Below, piece by piece: positions 1 through 5,386 of a stretch of DNA of 6,165 bases; position 1 is the stretch's first letter, and every line of letters starts with the position of its first letter. The position numbers were made by a program, and so were the translations under genes. This DNA comes from Caldisericota bacterium (GTDB lineage Bacteria > CG03 > B21-G15): assembly GCA_003650255.1 (NCBI GenBank), contig QMOP01000086.1, positions 1 to 6,165 on the forward strand, in the 5' to 3' direction. The notes below the pieces were generated by a model. The model searched no databases. It was not told where the DNA came from and saw only the letters and a list, made by a program, of their open reading frames with translations.

Positions 1-1
1 A

Positions 2-946
2 CTTGAAAAAGTTGGGTATGTTTCTCCTACACTTGAAGAAAGGTATAAAATGATAAGGGGAAGAAAGAGAAGACCTGTTTCAAGGAGAGAGGGAAGATCA
101 TTTGATGGAATGGGAAGGATATTGGAGTATTTTACTCATAAGGTAATTAAGAGATTGAAAGATGGAGGATTTAAATTTCCTTTACAGATAACAGATGTTG
201 CTGTTGGAAGAGGAGAAGTTGGAAGGGAGGCTATTTCAATTGACCTTTCAATGTATGGTGACCCTATATATATGAGGGATATAAGAACCCCCTTTAGTTT
301 TCACCAGAAGCATAAAGTTGATATATGGAAGGTTGGAAGGCATGTATCTGAGGGAGTTCCAGTTCAGATTGCAATTCCAAGAAACAATGCATCAATTTCA
401 AAGATTTTAAAATTAAGAAGAAATCCTGAAAAGGCAGTAAAATATGCATATTTTCATAAAACTGAAATACCTGATTTTTCAGAGGAGTTTCTCAATCTTA
501 TTTCAGATTATAAGAATTCCTCTCTTTATTTATTTCATAAAGAGTTTGATAGTTTTAGTTATAAAAAAAAGGAGGATTACGAAAGATTTGATTTAAGAAA
601 TCTTCCCAGTTGTCTTTCTTACACAATTTCATTTCCGAATCCAAACCTTTTAAAACCAACAAATCTTCAAACTATTACAAGGGTTTTTATGAAACTTGGC
701 TGGCATCCAAAGGAGATAGCAGGATTTGTTGCTTTTAAATTTGAAAACCCTGAATTTAACTGGCATGAGGACTGGAGAAAGTATGACCCACAAACAAGGG
801 CAAATTTCTATATAAGAATTTTTTCTTCTCTTATAAAATGTGGGATTGATGGCGAACTGGATTTGAACTGTATTTCTCATCAGGAGAAAGGTTACTGTAT
901 AAGACCTTGGTGTGGATGGAATCTTGCAGATTTTAAAATTGTATGA
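2..946 (+). CDS. Archaeo-eukaryotic primase-like protein, C-terminal part (5' end outside window)
   Basis: The frame is open to the left edge and reads sensibly for 16 codons before the ATG at 50, so the gene most likely starts upstream; the ATG at 50 has only a weak AAAGG before it. Numbering from that Met, residues 71-88 contain R76-x-x-R79-x-P81-x-S83-x-H85-x-K87, which aligns without gaps to the RLIRLPGSLHGKT segment following motif III of archaeal small primases (PriS). The metal-binding DxD and SxH motifs would lie upstream of the window. The C-terminal third has an LPSC (C188), a helical 'LGWHPKEI' stretch, then C274, C283 and C288 (plus C264), ending in GYCIRPWCGWN. This resembles the PPC...C...GC...C layout of the PriL iron-sulfur domain. 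The likely role is primer synthesis or a related nucleotidyl transfer. Its stop overlaps the next gene by ATGA. The primase assignment rests on motif recall, not on a search; a conserved protein of unknown function remains possible. Confidence 0.6.
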   Translation, partial: LEKVGYVSPTLEERYKMIRGRKRRPVSRREGRSFDGMGRILEYFTHKVIKRLKDGGFKFPLQITDVAVGRGEVGREAISIDLSMYGDPIYMRDIRTPFSFHQKHKVDIWKVGRHVSEGVPVQIAIPRNNASISKILKLRRNPEKAVKYAYFHKTEIPDFSEEFLNLISDYKNSSLYLFHKEFDSFSYKKKEDYERFDLRNLPSCLSYTISFPNPNLLKPTNLQTITRVFMKLGWHPKEIAGFVAFKFENPEFNWHEDWRKYDPQTRANFYIRIFSSLIKCGIDGELDLNCISHQEKGYCIRPWCGWNLADFKIV

Positions 947-1767
947 AGGCATACTCCACAGGAATATTTTTTAATAAACCAATAATTGATGTTTTAAAGG
1001 TTTTTAAAAAAGACGGAGTTGATTTAATTGAAATCTGGACTGGTAAAGGAAGGGGAGACAAGGAAGAGCATTTTAAATATCAGATAAAAGATGAGGTTGA
1101 GAGAGTTAGTGAATTTATAGAATTGAATGGGTTAAATATTTTCTCAGTGCATGCACCTTACAGTGATAGAATCTGTCTTACAAATAAAGATTATCAGGAG
1201 GAGGCAGTAAAGGAGATAAAAATAGCAATTAATATTGCGAAAATGGTGAAAGCAGAATATGTTTTGATACATCCAGCATCAGTTGAGGGAAAAATTGAAA
1301 AGGGAAATAGAAAGAAGTTTTTTGAGATTTTTAAGAGGGGTTTTTATGAAATTTATGATTATGCTCTTAAATTCGGAATAAAAATTGAAATTGAAAATCC
1401 ACTTCCACATATTTACTGGGGAAAGATGGAGGATTTTATTTATCTTATTGAAAAATTAAACTGTGAAGTTTCATTTGATACTTCTCATGCTTTTCTTTCA
1501 GGAAATATTATAAAGTTTTTGAATAGTTTAATAGATTACATAAGGAGTTTTCATATATCAGATAATAGAGGTAATGAGGATGAACATCTTTTTCCAGGAC
1601 TTGGGTATATAAACTGGAGTAATTTTTTTGATGAGTTAAAAGATAATAAGAGATATGTTTTTATTCTTGAAGCACTTAGAGGATTTTCTGAAGAGGATTA
1701 TAAAGAAAGATTTGATAAATTCTTTGATAAATACTATTATAAAAAATATGAGGATAATAAAAGGTAG
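943..1767 (+). CDS. TIM-barrel metalloprotein: AP endonuclease family 2 / sugar phosphate isomerase-epimerase superfamily
   Basis: This 274-residue protein shows the ordered motifs of the xylose-isomerase-like TIM barrel: SVHAPY (H70), LIHPAS (H110), IEIENP (E151), SFDTSHAF (D179, H182), FHISDN (H204), DEHLFPGLGYINW (D213, H215) and ILEAL (E243). These correspond one for one to the nine ligands of the trinuclear zinc site of endonuclease IV (Nfo: three metal-bridging acids, five histidines and D-x-H), and the length is close to Nfo (about 285). The N-terminus (GVDLIEIW) is more like the isomerase/epimerase branch than true Nfo. It is therefore either an AP endonuclease that cuts at abasic sites or a sugar isomerase/epimerase; the sequence alone does not decide. 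A primase-like gene directly upstream slightly favours a nucleic acid role. The start ATG overlaps the previous stop (ATGA) and has no clear Shine-Dalgarno, suggesting translational coupling. Expected to be cytoplasmic. Confidence 0.8.
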   Translation: MKAYSTGIFFNKPIIDVLKVFKKDGVDLIEIWTGKGRGDKEEHFKYQIKDEVERVSEFIELNGLNIFSVHAPYSDRICLTNKDYQEEAVKEIKIAINIAKMVKAEYVLIHPASVEGKIEKGNRKKFFEIFKRGFYEIYDYALKFGIKIEIENPLPHIYWGKMEDFIYLIEKLNCEVSFDTSHAFLSGNIIKFLNSLIDYIRSFHISDNRGNEDEHLFPGLGYINWSNFFDELKDNKRYVFILEALRGFSEEDYKERFDKFFDKYYYKKYEDNKR

Positions 1768-3202
1768 ATTTTCAGCCATACTCTTTTTACTTCTTTTTCT
1801 TTCCTGTGGAGGAAGCAATATGGGAAGAAAGGAAGCAGCAAGAGGAATGTTTTATCCTTATGATAAAAATGAAATACTTAATTTGATAAATAAATTTCTT
1901 AAAGAGGCAAAAATCCCTAAGATAAAGGGAGAAATAGTGGGAGGAATTGTTCCTCATGCAGGGTATATCTATTCTGGTCCTGTTGCTGGTTACGTTTATA
2001 AAGCAATTGAAGGCAGAAAATTTGATACAGTTATCTTAATTGGACCAAGTCATCATGTGGGATTTAAAGGTTGTGCTATTGATATAAATGATTACTGGAA
2101 TTCTCCTCTTGGGAGAGTTAATCTTGATAAAGATTTGATTAAAAAATTGATTGATGGAAAAAGAATTTTTTTTGATGAGGTGCCGCATTTAAAAGAACAC
2201 TCCTTAGAGGTTCAGATTCCATTTTTACAGAGGGTTTTAAAAAATGGATTTAAAATTGTTCCGATTGTAATGGGACAGGATACTGATTCATGGGTGTATT
2301 TATCTAAGAAACTTTATGATATTTTAGAAAAAGAAAAAAAGAAAATTTTGATACTTGCTTCAACAGATTTATCACACTATTACGATTATAGAAAGGCCTC
2401 CTCAATGGATAAAAAATTGATTGAGTATATAAAAAGGATGGATCTTGATGGATTGATAAAAGCATTAAATAATGGTGAAGTTGAGATGTGTGGAGCAAGA
2501 TCAGTTTTAACACTTATTAAGCTTATGAAGGATACAAAAGCAAAACCATTATTTCTTAAATATTTAAATTCAGGCGATACAGCTGGAGATAAATCAAGAG
2601 TTGTTGGATATGGAGCATTTGTTTTTGTTAAAGGAGGGGATATGCTTACTGATGAGGATAAAAAAACTTTACTTAAAATTGCAAGGAAAACACTTGAAGA
2701 GTATTTGAAGACAGGAAAGGTTCCTGATTTTGAGATTAAAAGCGAGAATCTAAAAAGGATACAGGGAGCATTTGTTACATTACATAAAAAAGGAAGGTTA
2801 AGAGGATGCATTGGAAATATTATTGGAAGAAAACCCCTATGGGAGACGGTTAGGGATATGGCAATTGAGAGTGCAGTTGGAGACCCAAGATTTCCAAATG
2901 TAAAGTATGAGGAGTTAAAGGATATTGATATTGAAATTTCTGTTCTTTCTCCATTAAAGAGGGTATCTTCTCCTGATGAAATTGTTCTTGGAAAGCATGG
3001 AGTTCTTGTAAGAAAAGGTTTTAATCAGGGGGTCTATCTTCCTCAGGTTGCAACTGAGACTGGTTGGAGCAAAGAGGAGTTTTTATCAAGTCTCTGCTAT
3101 CACAAAGCAGGACTTGATCCTTTAGCATGGAAGGATAAGGATACAGAACTTTATGTATTTGAGGCAATTGTTTTTGATGAGAAGGAGTTTGGTCTAAGAT
3201 GA
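1748..3202 (+). CDS. amrB: MEMO-AMMECR1 fusion protein (AmmeMemoRadiSam system proteins B + A), predicted lipoprotein
   Basis: The product has 484 residues from the ATG at 1748, which overlaps the previous gene by 20 bases. Residues 1-20 (MRIIKGRFSA then ILFLLLFLSC) form a charged n-region, a hydrophobic core and a lipobox ending at C20. The MEMO domain spans about 27-295: RGMFYP, IVPHAGYIYSG (H70), GPSHHVGF (H102), EHSLEVQ (H151), STDLSHYY (D207, H210), CGARSV (C248) and GDTAGDKSRVVGYGAF. H70, H102 and C248 match the metal-binding His-His-Cys of human MEMO1. The AMMECR1 domain spans about 300-480, with LRGCIG (351-356), GDPRFPNV, GVYLPQVA and LCYHKAGL. Standalone homologues of both domains exist, and the AmmeMemoRadiSam gene set commonly pairs them with a radical SAM enzyme; their reaction is not established. 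A second ATG at 1820 has a much better ribosome site and would give a cytoplasmic form starting MGRKEAARGMFYP, a typical MEMO N-terminus. The longer start at 1655 would overlap the preceding gene by over 100 bases and is unlikely. The domain calls are firm; the N-terminus is open. Confidence 0.9.
   Translation: MRIIKGRFSAILFLLLFLSCGGSNMGRKEAARGMFYPYDKNEILNLINKFLKEAKIPKIKGEIVGGIVPHAGYIYSGPVAGYVYKAIEGRKFDTVILIGPSHHVGFKGCAIDINDYWNSPLGRVNLDKDLIKKLIDGKRIFFDEVPHLKEHSLEVQIPFLQRVLKNGFKIVPIVMGQDTDSWVYLSKKLYDILEKEKKKILILASTDLSHYYDYRKASSMDKKLIEYIKRMDLDGLIKALNNGEVEMCGARSVLTLIKLMKDTKAKPLFLKYLNSGDTAGDKSRVVGYGAFVFVKGGDMLTDEDKKTLLKIARKTLEEYLKTGKVPDFEIKSENLKRIQGAFVTLHKKGRLRGCIGNIIGRKPLWETVRDMAIESAVGDPRFPNVKYEELKDIDIEISVLSPLKRVSSPDEIVLGKHGVLVRKGFNQGVYLPQVATETGWSKEEFLSSLCYHKAGLDPLAWKDKDTELYVFEAIVFDEKEFGLR
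1808..1813 (+). promoter_or_regulatory. Shine-Dalgarno GGAGGA for an alternative MEMO start at 1820
   Basis: GGAGGA lies six bases before the in-frame ATG at 1820. The ATG at 1748 has only A/T-rich sequence before it and no recognisable site. Initiation here would remove the predicted lipoprotein signal (the GGA GGA codons encode the two glycines after the lipobox cysteine) and produce a cytoplasmic MEMO-AMMECR1. The site may also be accidental, because GGA is a favoured glycine codon in this window. Confidence 0.45.
2631..2639 (+). promoter_or_regulatory. Internal Shine-Dalgarno AAGGAGGGG before an in-frame ATG at the MEMO/AMMECR1 junction
   Basis: AAGGAGGGG sits a few bases before the in-frame ATG at 2642, and that ATG encodes Met299, just after the MEMO domain ends (GYGAFVFVKGGD) and just before AMMECR1 begins (MLTDEDKKTLLKIARK). 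It is the strongest Shine-Dalgarno match noticed in the window and is well placed to start a standalone AMMECR1 of about 186 residues, the size of free family members. Whether it is used cannot be seen from sequence. Confidence 0.45.
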
Positions 3203-3528
3203 GATATTTAATAATTTTTCTTATACTTTTATCATCCTGTGTTTTTTTAAGAAAGAGGAGTAATGTTTATGATGAAGAGGTAATAAAAATTTCAAAGTAC
3301 TTCTCTGTTAGTGAAGATGATGTTGTTATGTTAAGGAAGAGAGTTATATCAGGAATTGATATTATAAAGATTCTTCTTCTTTCAAAAATGGCAAATCTAT
3401 CTCTTTCAGAAATACTAGAAGAAAGGGATAAGGGAAGTTTTGAAGAGGTTCTTATTGATAAAGGAATTGATGTTGATGAATTTAATTCTTTAAGTGAAAA
3501 AATTTATCTTGATATTTTTCAAGAATGA
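3199..3528 (+). CDS. Small predicted lipoprotein of unknown function
   Basis: This 109-residue protein starts at an ATG overlapping the upstream stop (ATGA), with AAGGAG at 3182-3187, eleven bases upstream. Residues 1-14 (MRYLIIFLILLSSC) are a short signal peptide with a clear LSSC lipobox at C14, so the mature protein is probably anchored in a membrane facing outward. The remaining 95 residues are charged and look helical. They hold two similar-looking helical units (about 30-60 'ISKYFSVSEDDVVML...' and 65-95 'NLSLSEILEERDKGSFEEVLIDKGI') of the general 'helix - xxGxxxxEI - helix' kind seen in many small secreted bacterial proteins. No known family is recognised and no catalytic motif is visible. 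It lies between the MEMO-AMMECR1 gene and the radical SAM gene with overlaps on both sides, so it is very probably co-translated with them; a functional link is inferred from position only. Confidence 0.75.
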   Translation: MRYLIIFLILLSSCVFLRKRSNVYDEEVIKISKYFSVSEDDVVMLRKRVISGIDIIKILLLSKMANLSLSEILEERDKGSFEEVLIDKGIDVDEFNSLSEKIYLDIFQE

Positions 3529-4436
3529 AACCCCTTTATCTTGAGATAAGTTTGAAAGAGATTGAGGAAAGGGCAGAAAAACTTTTTGAAAGACAATTTA
3601 ACTGCGATTTATGTCCAAGAAACTGTAAGGTAGATAGAAGCAAAAATGTAGGTTTTTGTAAGACAGGAATTGATGTAAGGATAGCAAGTTATAATCTTCA
3701 TTTTGGTGAAGAGCCACCAATTACTGGATATAATGGATCAGGGACAATCTTTTTTTCAGGATGTAATCTCTTATGTTTATTCTGTCAGAATTATCCAATA
3801 AGTCACCTTAATTCCGGAAATATTTACTCATTTGAAGAGTTGGCAGAGATTATGATTAAATTGCAGAATGAAGGAGCACATAATATAAATCTTGTTACTC
3901 CAACACATGTTCTTCCACAATTTCTTAAAGGACTTGTCATAGCAATAAGGAAGGGGTTGAGAATTCCAATTGTCTGGAATTCATCAGGTTATGAGAAAAA
4001 AGAGGTAATAGAGGATCTTGATGGAATTGTTGATATATATATGCCAGATTTTAAATATGCGGAAGAGGAATTATCTTTTAAACTTTCAAGAGCAAAAGAT
4101 TACTTTTACTGGGCAAAGGATGCAATTAAGGAAATGATAAGGCAGGTTGGAAATCTTGTTATGGATGAGGATGGAATTGCTTTAAGAGGAGTTCTTATAA
4201 GGCATCTTGTTTTGCCTGGTAATGTTTCAAACAGCAAAAAGGTCTTGAAATTTATAAGGGATAATTTTGGAAAGGATGTTTATCTTTCTTTAATGAGTCA
4301 GTATCATCCTGCATATAAGACAGTTAATATGCCTCCATTTGATAGATATATAAAAGGAAGTGAGTATAGAGAGGTTCTTAATTATGCAATTGAAATTGGA
4401 CTTACAAATGGATACAGACAGGGAGTTCCTTTATGA
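3525..4436 (+). CDS. Radical SAM protein, PflX-like (COG1313 type)
   Basis: This 303-residue protein has a radical SAM signature at residues 80-87, CNLLCLFC (CxxxCxxC: C80, C84, C87), followed by QNYPIS. Before it is a second cysteine cluster, CDLCPRNC plus GFC (C27, C30, C34, C45), and then FGEEPPITG and GSGTIFFSGC. Downstream are NINLVTPTHV, VWNSSGYE, DIYMPDFKY, RGVLIRHLVLPG and SLMSQYHPAY. This string of motifs is that of PflX/COG1313, related to pyruvate formate-lyase activating enzymes, rather than the COG1180-like enzyme that usually accompanies MEMO and AMMECR1. It should bind a [4Fe-4S] cluster and cleave S-adenosylmethionine to a 5'-deoxyadenosyl radical; the substrate is unknown, and no glycyl radical enzyme is seen nearby. 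It overlaps both neighbours by ATGA. Cytoplasmic, with no signal peptide. Confidence 0.9.
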   Translation: MKPLYLEISLKEIEERAEKLFERQFNCDLCPRNCKVDRSKNVGFCKTGIDVRIASYNLHFGEEPPITGYNGSGTIFFSGCNLLCLFCQNYPISHLNSGNIYSFEELAEIMIKLQNEGAHNINLVTPTHVLPQFLKGLVIAIRKGLRIPIVWNSSGYEKKEVIEDLDGIVDIYMPDFKYAEEELSFKLSRAKDYFYWAKDAIKEMIRQVGNLVMDEDGIALRGVLIRHLVLPGNVSNSKKVLKFIRDNFGKDVYLSLMSQYHPAYKTVNMPPFDRYIKGSEYREVLNYAIEIGLTNGYRQGVPL

Positions 4437-5170
4437 AGTATCTTGGAATAGATGAGAATGGATATGGACCAAAGATAGGCCCACTTGTAATTACAGGTTG
4501 TGCAACAGAAAAACTTTTTTATGTTCCATGTGCGATAGATAGTAAAAAGATTTTTAAAAGAAATTTAAAAGGATATGAAACCCTTGAAGAGATAGCACTT
4601 AAGGTAATACTTGCAAGTGATTATAAAGAAGGATTTTTGGATGAATTTTCTCCACCATACTGGATTAAAAAATTTCCAGAACCTTTTGAGTTTCCATTTA
4701 AGATAAAAACATTCATTATTGATGTTAAGAATTTTAATGAAGAGATAAAATTTAAGAAAAAAAGTGAGTTAAATTTCAGTTATTTTTTAAAAATAATTGA
4801 TGAATTGAAGAATGATAGAATGGAGGTATTCTGTGGAAAGATTGGAGGAGCAAAAAGAATTTATAGAGAATGGTTTGAAAAATTCTTTGATGATATTGAA
4901 GTTTTAAAAGAAAAGGAAGAAGAGTCAGTTTATAAAGTAAAAAAGGATGGGATAAGTTTTAAAATAAGTTTTCTTTTGAATGCTGAGGATAGATTCTTTT
5001 TATGTGCTCTATCTTCAATTGTTGGAAAGTATTTAAGGGAGATAAAGATGCTTGAGATTTCAAAGAAACTTGGATTTGAAAGTAAAATTCCATATTTTTC
5101 AGGTTATAGTGATAAAAAAACAGAAGATATTATAAGAAGATTTAAAAATATAGAAATTAGGATTAAATAA
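4433..5170 (+). CDS. Divergent RNase HII-like (RNase H fold) protein
   Basis: The N-terminus of this 245-residue protein, GIDENGYGPKIGPLVITG, mirrors the RNase HII signature GIDEAGRGPxxGPVV, keeping D7 and E8. It is followed by AIDSKKI (34-40), matching DSK, and by NAEDRFFLCALSSIVGKYLREIKM (183-206), matching the ASI-AKVxRDxxM region. Two of the four usual catalytic acids look replaced: the VDG aspartate region reads EVFCGKIGG (131-139), with no acid at the expected place, and the RD aspartate is E203. A C-terminal FSGYSDKKTED resembles the GY-T segment of the family. True RNase HII nicks RNA in DNA/RNA hybrids at ribonucleotides; this copy may be a specialised relative or an inactive binding protein. 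The start has AGGGAG at 4420-4425 and overlaps the radical SAM stop by ATGA. It is the last gene before the palindromic spacer. Confidence 0.7.
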   Translation: MKYLGIDENGYGPKIGPLVITGCATEKLFYVPCAIDSKKIFKRNLKGYETLEEIALKVILASDYKEGFLDEFSPPYWIKKFPEPFEFPFKIKTFIIDVKNFNEEIKFKKKSELNFSYFLKIIDELKNDRMEVFCGKIGGAKRIYREWFEKFFDDIEVLKEKEEESVYKVKKDGISFKISFLLNAEDRFFLCALSSIVGKYLREIKMLEISKKLGFESKIPYFSGYSDKKTEDIIRRFKNIEIRIK

Positions 5171-5196
5171 AACGGGTCAATGGCAAAATAGAGAAA

Positions 5197-5302
5197 AGGT
5201 GGTTTTCCCCTCGGAGGACGCTCGCGTATGGGGCTCGCTCTACTCGCTGCGGTAGAAAGCCCCATGTCCTCGCTCGTAAAGCCTCCTCGGGAAAAACCAC
5301 CT
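5197..5302. repeat. GC-rich imperfect long palindrome (hairpin element) in the intergenic spacer
   Basis: The outer arms AGGTGGTTTT (5197-5206) and AAAACCACCT (5293-5302) are perfectly complementary over 10 bases. CCC/GGG (5207-5209/5289-5291, one bulged A) and GGAGG/CCTCC (5213-5217/5282-5286) continue the stem. An inner stem ATGGGGCT/AGCCCCAT (5228-5235/5258-5265) and TCTAC/GTAGA (5239-5243/5252-5256) close on an 8-base loop. CTCGC occurs four times (5221, 5234, 5243, 5269). Positions 5201-5300 are 61% GC, whereas the last 60 bases of coding sequence before the stop region are under 20%. Weaker outward pairing can be traced: AATAG/CTATT (5187/5311), TGGC-AAAAT/ATTTT-c-GCCA (5181/5325) and GGTCAA/TTGACC (5175/5351). 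There is no T-tract after the stem, so it is not a standard intrinsic terminator. It could be a dispersed palindromic repeat (REP- or MITE-like), a structured RNA, or an mRNA 3' end stabiliser. Confidence 0.75.
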
Positions 5303-5350
5303 ACCATTCGCTATTCCAGGCACCATTTTCGCCACAGAGCCAAATAAAAC

Positions 5351-5379
5351 TTGACCTTAAGATTATAAATTGTTTAATT
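5351..5379 (+). promoter_or_regulatory. Possible promoter for the potassium-uptake genes
   Basis: TTGACC (5351-5356) is a good -35 match, but the element 17 bases on (TTAATT, 5374-5379) is a poor -10. TATAAA at 5364-5369 is a better -10 in isolation, without a matching -35. Either reading places transcription start very close to the ATG at 5387. TTGACC is also complementary to GGTCAA at 5175-5180, so it may instead be the edge of the palindromic element. A promoter is expected here because the tight gene packing breaks at this spacer. Confidence 0.3.
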
Positions 5380-5386
5380 ATATATT

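Noticed and set aside
50..52. ATG at 50 as the true start of the first gene
   Set aside because: The frame is open to the window edge, and the primase-like segment at residues 71-88 implies missing catalytic motifs upstream. The AAAGG before it is weak, although an independent start cannot be fully excluded.
1655..1747. Longer N-terminus of the MEMO-AMMECR1 gene starting at the ATG at 1655
   Set aside because: It would overlap the well-supported TIM-barrel gene by over 100 bases, and the extra 31 residues show no MEMO similarity and would bury the signal peptide.
2304..2811. Minus-strand open frames across the MEMO-AMMECR1 gene
   Set aside because: They are antisense to conserved domain-coding sequence, low-complexity in translation and without ribosome sites. 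The same applies to antisense frames at 650-952 and 1636-1818.
3525..4436. Canonical AmmeMemoRadiSam radical SAM enzyme (COG1180-like)
   Set aside because: The motif string (CDLCPRNC, FGEEPPITG, NINLVTPTHV, DIYMPDFKY, SLMSQY) is that of PflX/COG1313, despite the neighbouring MEMO-AMMECR1 gene.
5221..5273. CRISPR array or tandem repeat from the recurring CTCGC
   Set aside because: The repeats are only five bases, irregularly spaced, and explained by the nested palindrome.
5197..5302. Intrinsic (Rho-independent) terminator
   Set aside because: The stem is far longer than usual and is not followed by a run of T; the following bases are mixed.
5104..5307. Minus-strand 67-codon frame through the spacer
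   Set aside because: It crosses the palindrome and runs into the 3' end of the RNase HII-like gene, and its translation reflects the hairpin rather than a protein.
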